The notes beneath the pieces were generated by a model that was not told where the DNA came from, did not search any database, and saw only the letters and a program-made list of their open reading frames with translations. Source: Linepithema humile (Eukaryota > Arthropoda > Insecta > Hymenoptera > Formicidae). Taken from it: a stretch of 64,000 nucleotides of DNA. Position 1 is the first letter of the stretch, and every line of letters starts with the position of its first letter. Of the stretch, positions 36,963-51,375 are shown piece by piece. Both the position numbers and the translations under genes were made by a program. Where the stretch lies: positions 5,208,001-5,272,000 of the forward strand of contig NC_090133.1 of assembly GCF_040581485.1 (NCBI RefSeq), in the 5' to 3' direction.

Positions 36963-39900
36963 ATGAATCTCTCATTCGCCGGCTGCGGCTTCCTTGGCAT
37001 CTACCACGTCGGCGTGGCGGTTTGCTTCAAAAAGTACGCGCCACATTTGCTGTTGAACAAGATAAGTGGCGCGTCCGCGGGTGCTATCGCCGCATGCTGC
37101 TTGCTCTGCGACTTGCCCCTCGGTGAGTGAACTCTTTAAACTTTTTCCAATTTGGTTACGTAAAAATGTCTTTTTTCTATAATGCTTTACGACAATTTTG
37201 CATAGTTGAAGCAACGCATGATTAGAATTGATAAACTATGCTCTTCTAATCTGCATAAAATTTTCTAGAATGTAGGTAATAAAAATAGGTTTTAAATTTA
37301 CATATAAAATTAAGACGAGATTTAACATTGGCTTATCGTTCGCAATTAATTTGAATCACAAAGAGTTAAAAGAGTCACGTTGGATAAATAAAATTCGTGT
37401 GTAAAGTAAAGTAGACGGATTGTGTACTAATTCTTTATTCAGCACCATTTCTTTCTCTTCTTTTTTATCATATCTTTTATGATAGAGAAATATTTATAAT
37501 TACAAAAAAATATGCAATCAATTTTATCGTACATTACTCTCGTAATCATTCATCGATATCTTATTTTTAACTCACGAGGGGTTCACGACGAATAATGTAT
37601 CACACATGTTATATGACATTCTCCTTTATTCTCATAAACTTTAAGGTTAAACTTTTTAGGTTTATTGACTTATTTTTGTAGATATTTTTGTAGATTGACT
37701 TATTTTTGTAGATAAAATTCATTTAAAAATAATGAAATTCAACACTCAAATTCTTAATGACATGTTGTGCCACGTTTCATATTTTACACAAATAAAAAAG
37801 TTTTATTTATTTTATTATTTTTTTTAGAAAAATATAATATATTGAATACGTTCTTTAGTACATTCTCTATTTTTGGGTATCGTAAATTTTTCAATAATTT
37901 GGATCTTTTCTTCTTTCTTTCTCTTTTTACGAATACCTCTTTCACAATAAGCACAAAGACGTCTTTCAGATGGCTTTTAGATAACAATAGTTAACGACTT
38001 TGGAGAGCCCCTCTTACGGCCAAGGTTTTTAGATATCTTTCAGGTAGCTTTAAAATTTGTGTGTTATCTGGATTTTCTTTCTCTTGTTCCTTATTATTTC
38101 ACATTTTATGGAAACTTCCATAGAAATTTTTGCAGGATGCTGTAGCTATTATTTTTTTCGACAAAGCGTACATAATAGTAATACTTTAGTTTAATATCTA
38201 AACTTTTACTCTTTTGTCTGAAACTTTGAATTATTTTTTTCTAAAATTTCTAGATTTGGAAATGATTGTAAGAGTTCTATTATTGGGGAATTTCAAATCA
38301 AATAGTTATTTGATAAATTTGTTACATTTAAGCATTAATGTTTAACAGCTTCGCGATTATCTAAACAATGCAGTTATGTTGGGGTGAAATAAAATTACAT
38401 GTCGTTGCACAATGAGAGCGTCAGTGAAATGGATGGATGGATTTATTATTCCGCCAATAATTTACCGCGCGTCGCGTAACAATAATTTGCCGCGATAATG
38501 AGAGCAACTAATTAGCGCGCGACGCGCAAATTTGTAATGCGTTACCCTTTCTCATATCTGTCACTCACCGATTGCACGCCGCATTACATATTAATTCTGT
38601 TAAATGACCGGGTGGTCGTTTTGTAGAATAACAATTAAGATTGTGGGCTCGTTTATTGCAGGTGTGATATCGTACGTTATCGTTTGCAAAGAAATCAAAT
38701 GTGTACAGAAAGAGATAAGCAAAACACATAATTAAGAAAAGAAAATATTATTGTAACATTCACTTGAAATTGATCGAAAAAATTTTCTTTTTATCGCTCA
38801 TTTGGCAAATCTTAATTTGTGGAAAGATTTTTATTTTATTTAAATAACATGTGAATCCAAAAACTGTGAATCTCGATAACAGATCTTTCCATAAGAATTT
38901 TTATCTAAAGTAAGATATCTGTAGCTTATAAAGATAAGTAAACACTTATTGCGTTTCTTAAGCATTTGCTTATCTCCGTAACAATGGATGAGGCATTTTA
39001 TATATTTTGTGTATCTTGTCGATAAATGTATACAGTTATAAATATGGACATTGCGATAATCTCCGCAATTCCGCGTAAGTGTAAGGCGTTTTTAGAAATT
39101 CGATCGGTGCACTTATCTTCTGATACGCTCTCCTTCTCCTGAAATAATTTATGCGGAGCATGCATAAACTTCGTCACTCTACGCAAATCTCATAAATAGG
39201 TCATGCTTAGAGCCATAGCCGAATGCCATAACGGAGATTTATCACACGAGTGTTTTGTTTTCCCCGCGAAGTTAAACGTGTTGTCTTTTCTTTATCACGA
39301 CCGGATAAACACTCGTACCCTTGTGATCTCATATCTCGCACGCTGTTGTGCGTCATGTGTATAGAATCCACGAATGCAACGTAACAGCAAGCTCGTTGAT
39401 GTTATCTAACTTTTATTGTTCTGGATTTCGTGATATTTTTATATTTAAAATTGAGATTTAAATTATAAAATTAAACCTTTTAGTTGAATCTATACATAAT
39501 ATAGATTTAAAGTGAAAATAAATTTTGAAATAAACTGAAATAAAATAAACTTCTATATTCTCTTTCATAATATTATTTAATTAATGTTTGCAAACGTTTA
39601 TTTTTAATTATTTTTAATATATTGTTCTTGATTTATTTTATATATACTTATTTTCATACTTAAAAAATTCTATTTATATTTGAAAAGCAGATAATATTGG
39701 CAAGATATCGAAATATTGATCGATACGATTTATTGAAATTATTGGAAAGCCAATTTTTGCATAAGTATGACACTTATTTTAACATTTGACATAATCCAGC
39801 GAGCTAATGAGTCACTTTTGATACGATTATAATAGCGAGTTCGAGTATTGCCGCACCTTGCCGTCTTGCATAAATAGAGTTACAGAGACCAGATGTTATA

Positions 39901-42900
39901 CCAGAACAAACGTAGCCGACACTTTAATTATGCGAGATGAACATTGCCAGGATGACAAATACTTATGCACTTTAGAATTAACAAGCAGACTTTGGTATAT
40001 ATAAATATATACATATATTAAAAAAAGCAATTTTATTCCTGTTTTTTATTCAGTAATAGTGATTTATTTGTTTATCGTTAACTTGACTTTTGATTTATAA
40101 AAAAACTAGTAAAAACCTGTCTAGATTGTTTTTTGTACAACACTCCTACAATTTGGGTTTTTACCGCGATTAATAAAAATGTATATAACGGGTTTGAAAA
40201 GATCAATGTTTAATTAACGCATTTATCAGTATAAATATACATTAATGAAAAAAATATCAATCCTATTAATCTCTTATATAATATCTCTAATTTATTTTAT
40301 CAGACTATTTATATATGCCATTATAAAGATTCGACCAATCTAAAGATACATATTAAGATACATAGAAAATAAATATCAAATAAGAGTTTTATCCACTTTG
40401 AAATGTTTTTAATCACTCACAAGTCATAAGTGATAAAAAGTAGAAATTAGATAGCATATTAATTCATGGGTCATGGCAATTAAAAGCTTCATATAATTCA
40501 ATTCATTAATTTCTTCGTCGTCAGATGTTGCCTTCGTGTACACATATATTATTCATGCGTTTCCGGTTACTGCGGATAAACAAGGTCACCGCAGCCTAGA
40601 TCGTTTAATATATATATGTATATATACACATATATATATATATATATATATAATATGTATATATGTAAACACGCGTCTTGTGTAACGAGCCACTCGCTAT
40701 ACGACAAACATGTTTTCCCATCTCCAAGAGTGGATCAAAATCATGGTCAGGCGGCACGAATCGGAGGCTAGTCACTGGCGAAATGAACGCTATCTCTCGC
40801 CAGCTCTTCCGCCTAGATATATACATTGGTGCCAGTGGAACTAGGTTACGACTACACGTTTGTTATGAGAAATATTTGTTACGTATGATAATAGGCCTGT
40901 GACACTTCATCGCGTGTGTCGCAACCGAAAATAATATTATCGATAATAGTGCGTTGGTTCTCTTTGAACGATGCTGCGATGGCTTAAATGGCACTTATAT
41001 GTATATCTCTAAGGAGGAAATATTCGCATTTTATCAAACATCAATTTGATAAATCAGTCGATCTAAATACTGATCAGATGAGATGTACAACACGAGATAC
41101 ATTGTGCGTGGAAATCCCGCACAAGTGTAGATATGCCAAAGATTTCATTTTAGCGATAAGTCGATGGTTTGTTCTTTTTTATCTTTCCAAAATTTATTTA
41201 CACTTGAAGCTTATCTTTATGATGCAATAAAAATATTCTGAAAATTAATGGTTGATCATTGATGATTCCTATCGCATCATGCGACCCGGCAGTTTGCTTT
41301 TGATAATAAAAGAAGTTATTTGTAGATGAAGTCGCGCGACGTGTATTTGCTCGATTATGGAGAAGAATAATCTCTTGCACAAGATTGATAAATTATCAAA
41401 TAAAGCAAATGCGGAAGCAAGAACATTAATCACACATTAATCGATTTTATCGCGTTGCGCAAAACAACGACACGTGTGTATTGGGAGAAAATGTCCGAGA
41501 TGTTTCGTATATCTTTTCAATGCTCTGTGAATTGATGCGGAATTAAAGTCGGTCAATGTCGACAGTGCAAAAATGGGTAAAATGCTTCGTAAGCGCGTTT
41601 CTGTTTTCACGCACGTGAAACTATAGTGACACGATAAATGAGAAAGATAGAATAAAATAACAGTGATAAATATTTTTTTATTATTTTTTTCAACAAATAT
41701 TTGCTAATTTAATATATAAGTTTAGTAATTCTTATGAATGAAGAATGCTTAACGAATGTCCAAATCTGCGTATCCAGATATATTATATATCGCAAAATCA
41801 GCAAGCTATCTATAGTACACTGATTTACAGATGCATGCGTGAGTTCATAATTAAATTAACAATAAAATAATGCATTCCGCATTAAGTGTAAAATCAGTAA
41901 ATTTAGAGTTTAATGTTTTTTGCATAGCTCAGCAAGAGTCTAAGAAACAGCATTAATCATTTCTTCTTGCATCGCAATTATATATTGAGATATGACTCCA
42001 TCGAAAACCAGATAATTTCTTCACACAATTATCTTTTTTTCAAATATCGATGATGCATAGATATCAGCAATGTGAAAGTCGCGGCTATTAATCTATCTAA
42101 ACAATGTTTATTGAAAGAGTAAAGTCTAAAAGTCAGTATCTTTTCCGTGCAATTCGATCGACTCGATATGATTATGATATGCAAATATCAGGTGCCATTG
42201 TTAATGCGGTGACGAAGTCCGCATGTGCATTTGATATCTTTCGTATCTTTGCAAAGTAATTAAATTTCGTATCTTGACGAAAGATAATCTTTGCCAGGGA
42301 TTAAGAACGGATTGTAAACGTGTTTAATTTCGAAACCATTCTTTTACACATTTGTAAAGATTGAATCAGCATTTATCGATGCACTTTGTTCGAATAAGAT
42401 CACGAAGAATTCGCATTTTAATTTATTTATCGATAAAAAATATTTTTTATTTTGTTTTTCTGAATTATATTACGATGTTTTCTAAAAATAAATTATTTTA
42501 TTCTTGAATAATGACTAAAAGATTAAACAAGTTTAGATTATAAATTTATTGATGTTTTCTCGAGTATTTATTTCTTGGTTTACTTCGTTAAACTTTGAAA
42601 AAGACTTGGAGTTTTACAAGTCGCGGAGCATTTAGACAAAGTTCTAAATAAACAATGAGCTTTACAAATTAAAGTCCTAGATAGTTCAATCAATTCTGGC
42701 TGTAATTTAAATATAATAAAAGGCTAGCACGAAATGATTTTCCGGTATGAAATAACAGTCGCCGGTCGATGAAGAATGTGTTCATAGATCGAGTGCATTG
42801 GCTTTAATGCATGATTGTATCCCATCATCTTCATTTATCATTCAATCCAATTGCATAATAATTCCTACCAACTCAATAGTTCATCAATACGTGTCTTTGT

Positions 42901-45900
42901 CGAAGAAATCATTGCTTGCAGTTTTTGTCAATTACGCAATACATTAATTATCGTTTGACATTTGCTCCCTAATCATTATTCCGTTATTTTATACGTCAGC
43001 ATCAGCGTATACATAAGCGTTGATACATTCAGTCATTAGCAAGCTATCGCTAACATTACCTCTATAATCAAACGTTTACTCTTACTTTTTTGAGTAATAA
43101 TACTTTTTGCATTTGATACATAAATTCGAAATTTGAATATTGTTCGAATATTTAATAGAATGGAATAATTTCAGATACTTTAAATATTAAAACATTTATA
43201 GCTTTGCAAAATTACTTGAGCTTCGCGAATACGCTTTACATATCGTTCTCTTTTATAGTTTTCGAAATAATGTTTACACAAAACGAGATGTACGGTATAT
43301 CATTTATTGTAATTTAGAATTTGCAGAGAACTTGCGAAAACCTGCGAAAACTTGCGGAAAGAGAAATTCGTCAATGTCGACGAAGAAGCGCGTATCCACG
43401 TTGCTCCTTGATCTTTCCACCGCGTAATAATTGCGCGGCGTAGAACGCAAGCCGCGGATCCGGCACGTGATGTCAGCTTCCTTCGTATCTGCGGGCGTGA
43501 GATACCGCGAACAAAGCGATGCTGTTTCTATCGACCAAGCTGACGATATGCTGACTTATACACGCGCTCCGAGCGATTCGCTAACGTTTGCATATCATCT
43601 GATAACCCCTGATGAGTTTTTTTCTCTCTCTCTCTCTTGCATTCGCAGCGATTTCCTGGCGGATCGCCGTCCGCAGATTAATAAATCCAAAATAATCGCA
43701 TATGTATCATTTCTGGGCTCTTCGTCTTTTTTGACACGTCAAGATCAAGCACGTTATTATGAATGTAAACATTACGCATATGTATGCTTATCGACAAGAT
43801 TTGTGACGTACGTAGCAGTGGTGTATACGCGGACGGAAGTTGGATTTGCATGAAGGTTTATCTGAAAAATATTCAACGCAATCCTATCAATGCGATTAAA
43901 CTTTGTAATTCCAATTTAAGCACGCTTGAAAATATTCAATACGCGTGAACACACGCGGAAAAATAGTAATAACGAGAGATTGAAGGAAATTATCTTTGCT
44001 ATTTCTTAGATCAGGAAAATTTTTGTTACATTTTATCTTTCTGCCTGTGTTACTTTGAATGCTTCTTTTTATATTTTATTTTTCTCTTACATTGGGATTA
44101 TTCTTAATATTTTTGTATCTTCCTGTGAAACGACGATATTGAAACTTGTTGTTCTAAATGTTATATTTTATTTCTGTCGTATTATCGTGTTTCATGAGGT
44201 TTCTGAGAGAGAGAGAAGTAGTTAAAAAATTGCAAAAAATTCTTTCCTTAATCAAACGCCGCTGTATGGACCACTCGTTACGTCAATCTGTGACCTTTTC
44301 TGCAGAATAGAATTCTTCGAAAGTATTAAGATTACGAAACAATATTGTGCCAAGATACGTGGCGTGGTCGATCGGAAGACAGTACACGCGCGATAATTTC
44401 TTTTTTTTTTCTATCATTTTTTCTTTCTTTGACGTCGTCGGGACTGTTTCTAAGTTTGCGGGGAGCAAATGTCAAAAAAAAGTGATAGCGTTTACGTAGT
44501 TGATAAATTCAATAGATTTGCGTGTTTGCGTTTATTTATCGATCTATCATGGATATCTCTGTTGACGATATGTTATTGACGTTATATTGATTTAGACATA
44601 GCATTTTTTATGTATTGCACCTTGAATATCTTATGACGTTATGTTTTGATATTGATGTCGCAGTAGCATCTACTTAGAAATGTGCGAGTTCTATTTAAGA
44701 ATTATATATTAATTCTGGAAACTATGATTTTTCGATTATTAATGTACATTGAAATATTTAAATGATAATATATTATTAAAAAGCATCTTTGTTTGAAAAG
44801 ATTAATAAACAAATAAAGTTGGAAAAGCGACAAATAATTAAAATTCAAATGCTTTTTTGTCATAATTCCACGCTTCGATATAACGATTCGATTTTAATAC
44901 TGTTTGTTCTTTCAAAGTGATTGATCGATTTGACGTTTTATCGACAAACAATGTCATCGAGATATCTCGTGAATATCTTATCAATCTCGTGAATAATTGT
45001 GCAGTGATTCACTTATTATCTTCTTCAATTTCAAGAGAAATTACAAGTGCGTTTTAAGTATTGCGCTCTCTTAATATGAGATCATATTTAAAATATTTAG
45101 TTAATAGTTAAATAATATATCATACATCCAATTCCTACTTGGACAAACATAATTTATTCATATAAAAATTGCAAAAATTTTTTTTGCTATGACATGAATT
45201 GATTGCATTGTGGCGTATGTATTTTCGCTCGTATCTGAGAGCTATAAAAGAACGGCCTCACTTTATTCGATAAGTGATACTTGTTCCTCTTTGTTTACGA
45301 CTAACACTAGTGCCTGAATGGATCTGTTGCCACGGATGTATCGATGACTCGCAAATGTCCTATCAATCTTGGTCAACTTTGCTCTGATTCATGACCGGTC
45401 GGTGTTTTTCTTGTTGCAGGAGAAATAACGAGCAATGTAATGCGCGTGGTACGCGAAGCACGACAATATGCGCTCGGACCGTTTAGTCCATCCTGCAATA
45501 TACAAAGCATATTGCTCGAAGGTTTGCAAAAGGTAAAGCAAAGCAAGAAAAACAAAACGAATGCTAATATTTTAAATAAAAGTTTGATTTGCAAAATGGA
45601 CTTCTTGAAACTTGACTGACACCAGAACGCTTATTAATTGTTTTTTAAGCGCTAAATAGGATTGCTTTCTATTTCAGTTTTTACCAGACGATGCTCATAT
45701 CCGTGTAAATGGCAAATTACACATCTCTCTGACCAGAGTGTATGATGGGAAGAATGTGATCGTTTCACAATTCAATTCAAAAGAAGACCTACTGCAAGTG
45801 AGTCGATTCGACTGCGTATCATTTGCAACTGTGTGCTTCGCATTGTTGTGCTTCAAGTTCGATATTAAGATATTTTGATGCAACAGATTTGTTATATTTA

Positions 45901-48900
45901 GATTTAAACAAAATATTAGAGACATTTATTATATTTGTTATTTGAAGAAAATTTTATTACAGATAATTATTAAAAATTATTTTTCATATTTAAATTCTAA
46001 TAATTCTTTGCAATGGAATATTTGACTAAAAATCTCTACCACTTTATGCTAATATTTTCGCTTTTATGCAGGCTCTAATGGCCACTTCGTTCGTGCCATT
46101 TTTTTCCGGTTTACTGCCACCGCGATTTCATGGCATTAGATACATGGATGGTGGTTTCAGCGACAATCTTCCTATGCTCGATGAAAATACCGTTACCATT
46201 AGTCCGTTCTGCGGAGAGAGCGATATTTGCCCGAGGGATATCTCGTCTCAACTTTTTCACGTACGTATTACTCGCGCGTATCAGTAAACTAATTTCTTTG
46301 CTCATGAAGCTGAAATATCTCCGACGATGCGTGCAATTACATTAACGAGCGCGCGTTTGTTTGATTAACTCAGCAATTTAAATTATCGCGTGTTTACATC
46401 ATTTGTGCATATATAATTTGCAGATCAATCTTGCCAATACAAGCATAGAAGTTTCTAGACAAAACATATATAGGTTCACGAAGATACTTTTCCCACCTAA
46501 TCCCGAGGTATGTATATGACTGAATATGAATCATTACGCATTGGCATGATAATAAAATAGCAATAAACAGTACTCTTAGATGTGTTGACGTAGGAGAGTT
46601 TTAGCTGTAATTTTAATGTATAGAAAAATATAAGCAATAACATAAATTAAATTTCTAATATACATACATTTCAATTTACATAAAAATACAACAACAGAAA
46701 AGCACTTTACTTTTGCTTATGCAATGTCTTAAATCACAATACGTATAATTTTATGCATTCTTTTGAATTGCAGATTCTCTCGAATATGTGCAAGCAAGGA
46801 TTCGACGATGCGTTAAGATTTTTGCATCGTAACAATCTATTGAATTGCACAAGGTGCCTCGCAGTACAGTCAACCTTCGTAATACAGGAAACAATCGACG
46901 ATAGCATGGAATACGATCCGGAATGTATCGAGTGTAAAATGCACAGACAAGTAAGGTTCACAATATAACAGTATTTTCGATAATATTATTATTCATTCCT
47001 TATTATTTGCATCAAAATTTAATTTAAGTTTACTTCTGTCAATTGATTTATAAATCACTGAGTTATTTTCATTTTTAATATGCCATTTTTATATATGCAA
47101 GCCTGTGATGTATGATTTTTAGGAAGCATTGGTAGCTAATTTGCCTGAAACCGTTATGACAATATTTCAAGATGCCATAGATTCCGCCAACAAAGGACTA
47201 GTTAATTGGTTGTTTAAGCATCGTAGTATGAAACTGCTATCGCTGTTGACTTTGCCTTGTACGCTACCGGCAGATGTGATGTATGCTACTCTTACAAAGT
47301 AAGTAACACGTTACACGAATAGTTTACTTTTATAAATTTATACATATAGAAATCAATATTAACATTGTTGGCTGATATAAACTAACAGATTCTAACACAA
47401 TTTCTGGTAGAAAACCAATATAATTAAGTGCTAAACTATTTTTTTTCTTTATTTAGAAGGTCTAAGATAGCTCTTTCTTAGCATCTAAAAAAATTTATCA
47501 CTTTGTGCTTATTAAAAATTTCCAACAAATTACGCAGATCTAATCTAATATTTAATACTTGATTATTATTTGGAGATGTTGCATGTTATAAATATACATA
47601 CTTTGGTGAAGGAATCTTTTTTACTAATAAATGGAACAGATAAAGTATGTTTACTATTTTTTATTGCACTGTGAATTGCACTGTAAATTGCACAAACGGT
47701 CACTAATTCATTTAACGTCACGACTCAATTATTCCTTATGATTATTGCTTGTGATATCGTCTTTAACATCATGCATGTCATTGGTAGTCTCATTGGTAAC
47801 AACATAGAAACTCGCAACTTGGAATACAAAGTAGTCGGAAATGTTCTGCGTACCCCTCAACACACACAGGCGCTTACTTGCAATAAGCATTTAACACGTT
47901 CCTGGTAAGCATGAGAATCCCAGGCTTTCTCATTCTTTATTTCGTGATACACTAATGTGCATCTACGAAATTATCGAAAGATTTATTGCCTTTTGCTTTA
48001 TTTTTGATTGTAAATGTATTCTGATGCAATTGCTGTTGAATTCTTTGCTGTTCATAAAAATATTGTAGTTTTTCAATTATTATTTTACACTTTGCAAACA
48101 GGGATGCGAAAAAATGCAGAATTATTCGTAATATATAGATAAAAATTCAAGAGTACATATACATGAAGATTTATGTGTTCACACAGAGATAGATACCTCT
48201 GTAATAATTAATATTTTATGATAATTTTTTTTACAATTAATGAAAAACATATATTTGTTTCAATTTCAGGCTTATTATGAGTGTTCCGAAGCTAAGAAAT
48301 AATTTAGTGGAATTAAGTAAATTTTTCTTAGAACAGTTGAGTATAATGTTCCCGAAAATCACTGTCTATGTGCCGCTGTCTCAAACTGTTAAGTGTCGGC
48401 TGAACATCATGGAATATGGTCCAAGTGAGTAAACCATCGATTTTTAATACGTATTGTTTTTCAATGATTAAATTTAACGTATAATAAATATTTGTGAATA
48501 TATTATGAATATATGAATATATGAATAATATTTTAAAGTGCGAATGAATTAATTTATTATGCATCATTATGCACATACATTATGTATATGCGGACTCTGT
48601 GAATAATCTCCTAATTCATAAACTTTTTTGTAGATATGTACGATGTGGAAGAGACAGATTCTGTATATAGAAAACAGAAGAACGTGAATTTAACTGTCCA
48701 ATACGAGTAAGTAATTAATTGCTGTTAATTTATAATTGTATATTTATTATCCAAACTGATATCACTGTTACGTCATTTTAGTACACAATCATGGCTAGAT
48801 TCAAGATCGAATTGCGTGATAAATATGGATGATCTTACATCAGTGGACGACACCTTTGACAATATTCTCCAAGTAAGTAATATAAAAACAATAAAATATT

Positions 48901-49489
48901 CAAAATATGATTGAAATTATATCTCGATACGATATTAAATCTCATAATCTCTTTTTAAGGTAACTTCAGAACAAGAGGCTATAATAGCATATTATTATAT
49001 GGATGATAACAACAAAGTGCAAGTGACAGAGATCTTCGATGTAACTGATTCGGAATCGCACACGATGTTGTCCATGGACGAAGTCGACACCAATAAACAA
49101 CTCCAATTTGATGATTGGGATGAGCGTACATGGTTATCTCAACGTACATTTAACGATAGTAAGTTAATTCGCATTTTCTTTAAGACCTGATTTGCAATCA
49201 ATATTTCAAAGCATTCAATAATTGCATATAAAATTGTAGAAAATATGTATAACGCGCGATATTTGTCGTAGTGATTACAGAGTCTCTTTTCACTGAAGAG
49301 AATGAAAAAAGCACGGAGAATTTATCGGATATATCATTAGATGATGAAGTGCTAAACAGTGGAAATATCTTTTCCGATCCAGAAAGTGAATGGGAGGTAG
49401 AAAAGAATACCGAGCAAACAGAGGTACCTAAGTCTCCAGATAGTCGGCCGGAAGTAGATCAACCGTCCACAAGCTTGTTGCAAAAATAA
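36963..49489 (+). CDS. bmm: Triglyceride lipase brummer (ATGL/PNPLA2 family)
   Basis: Twelve exons: 36963-37122, 45420-45532, 45678-45797, 46072-46260, 46424-46507, 46774-46950, 47123-47298, 48270-48424, 48634-48706, 48782-48872, 48960-49158, 49272-49489 (584 aa), all GT-AG with agreeing phases. The patatin domain starts at residue 1: MNLSFAGCGFLGIYHVGVAV with the Gly-rich oxyanion loop, GASAG with nucleophile Ser38, and DGG with catalytic Asp157 in IRYMDGGFSDNLP. PFCGESDICPRD, FVPFF and FLHRNN match Drosophila brummer. The enzyme hydrolyses stored triglyceride on lipid droplets in the fat body. The C-terminal third is acidic and divergent; the protein is longer than I recall for the fly enzyme (about 507 aa). 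Intron 1 is 8.3 kb and probably holds regulatory sequence. The ATG has no in-frame alternative upstream that reads as patatin. Confidence 0.97.
37123..45419 (+). other. Large first intron of brummer
   Basis: An 8.3 kb intron between phase-1 splice sites. No nested gene is supported; the longest frame (43,431-43,853, +) has no recognisable domain. Minor repeats occur, including a TATA microsatellite near 40,610-40,655, a 13-bp triplicate AACTTGCGAAAAC-like motif at about 43,330-43,360, and a duplicated GACTTATTTTTGTAGAT at about 37,667-37,712. Confidence 0.6.
40608..40655. repeat. TA/TATG microsatellite
   Basis: Alternating TA with TATG and CACA interruptions within brummer intron 1. Confidence 0.85.
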
Positions 49490-50749
49490 CTAGTAGCCTA
49501 TTATTGTTATCACGTAGAACAATTAGTATAGGTTTATAGGTATTTTATTGCGAGAACATACGCGCGCTATTTATTTAGCGGATTAAACAGGGTGAGATAT
49601 TTAAAACTTCGATCGACTACTTCCATTATAAATGAGCATGCAAAAAATATAACGGAAGTAGATTAATATCGTTATACTATTGAACATGTGCCAATATCAC
49701 TTGCATTTAAGTGTCTGTAGTACGATATATATATACAGTATTCTATCTTAATCCAAGTTTACTAACTTGGATTTGGAAATTTAATGTTAATATAAACGCA
49801 TGCGTGAGTCTACAAATCTCACATAAAGAGACTGATGCATTGATGATTAAAAAGCGCACAGAACACCATATTTTTTAGCTGGAGACTTTAGTAGAGATAA
49901 TTTTCCTTCCAAACAATGTCGAGTTAAATAATTTTTTAATAATTAACAATTGAAAATACAAACAATCGAGACAAATTATGTTTTAAAACGGAAAATACAT
50001 GACAAAATCATATAATTCAGTGAATTTCAAGTAAATTTGATAAATACATAATTGATTGTTTCAAAATTAATAATTTTTTAATAATTATTAATCCTTGATT
50101 TTAAAAAATCTCCGAAAAGTTTTTACAATTGATTACAGCTAAAGGTAACTGGTGATACGCGAACTAGAATGTGTAAAAATTGTTCGTAAATTTTGAAATG
50201 TATTGAATGAACACTTGGTAAACTTGTGCTTCGAAATTATATTTTTCCGAGCTGTAAGATATGTGTACAATTTACATTTAATATTAATTTCAATGCTTAC
50301 TTTTTTTTAAGAAATATGCGTATTTAAATGTATGGCTTGTAGAATGTTAATTTTTTCCTTTCTCTTTTTATATTCTATTTTCTTTATTATATGCTTCTAA
50401 AATTTGGCAGCAACTTTTAGCATACTCTGTAAAATCTATGACATAATCTTTGTAATAATAATCTTTTTATTCTGAACAACAATTCTTTTCTTTTCTGTTG
50501 CATTCTGCAACAATATTCTTTTTTATTATAAATTTAGTAGAAGAAATATAAAAAAAGAGATAAATAAAAACAGTGGTAAAGATTGTATAGATTTTTTTAA
50601 ATATTTTATTTTTTATGTGAATATGATTTATTAGCAACTCTTGATCATGACCAGTTTGTAAAGTTTAATAATAATCTTTATACTATCGAATTATCATATA
50701 CATATTTAAAAATATTTTGTAATTAATTACTAACAGCTAAGCATTCCGT

Positions 50750-50752
<3 letters not shown>

Positions 50753-50780
<28 letters not shown>
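50753..50780. repeat. AT microsatellite
   Basis: A pure alternating AT run of about 28 bp in non-coding DNA. Confidence 0.9.
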
Positions 50781-51056
50781 CTCAGAATATCAAAAATGCA
50801 AAATGGATAAACAAGTATTTACCTTTTATTTCTCTTTTTTGAAATAATTTTATACAAAGAATAAGAAAAAAAGGATAGAAATACAATATGAGATGTAATG
50901 TTGTTTATAGGTAAAAGATTTATGAAATAAAATTCTGATTTATGGACTAAATATTTTATTTGATTAAATGAGCAGTCCCTTTTTTGTCAATTTATAAATG
51001 ATCTACTTGAAGAAATATTGTTAATGATTTAAAACAAATTGGCTTTTTCATAATGT

Positions 51057-51375
51057 AAAGCTAAAATTGATATATAATGAAGTATTTCTTAAATACCAAT
51101 TTATTCCTACTAGTCAGTGTTTTTTTTTATATTTGTATGACAATTATATTTTTTATATTATAAATATAAAAATAAAATTAACAAAAAAGAAATAATTAAT
51201 TAGAAATAATTAAAGAAATAATCTTATGTGGTAATTATTTCTTTTTTGTTAATTTTATTTTTATATTTATAATATAAAAAATATAATTGTCATACAAATA
51301 TAAAAAAAAACACTTTGACTAGTAGGAATAAATTGGTATTTAAGAAATACTTCATTATATATCAATTTTAGCTTT
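51057..51375. repeat. Large near-perfect inverted repeat (hairpin)
   Basis: The left arm 51057-51198 (142 bp) is repeated in reverse complement at 51232-51375 (144 bp), with only a small indel near CTAGTCA, and a 33-bp spacer. Shared pieces include AAAGCTAAAATTGATATATA, ACCAATTTATTCCTACTAGT and ATTTGTATGACAATTATATT. There is no coding capacity. Arms this well matched imply recent origin or gene conversion. It could be a foldback/MITE element. Confidence 0.92.

Noticed and set aside
43431..43853. 140-codon plus-strand frame in brummer intron 1 as a nested gene
   Set aside because: It starts without ATG, shows no domain or splice context, and has no coding-like composition.
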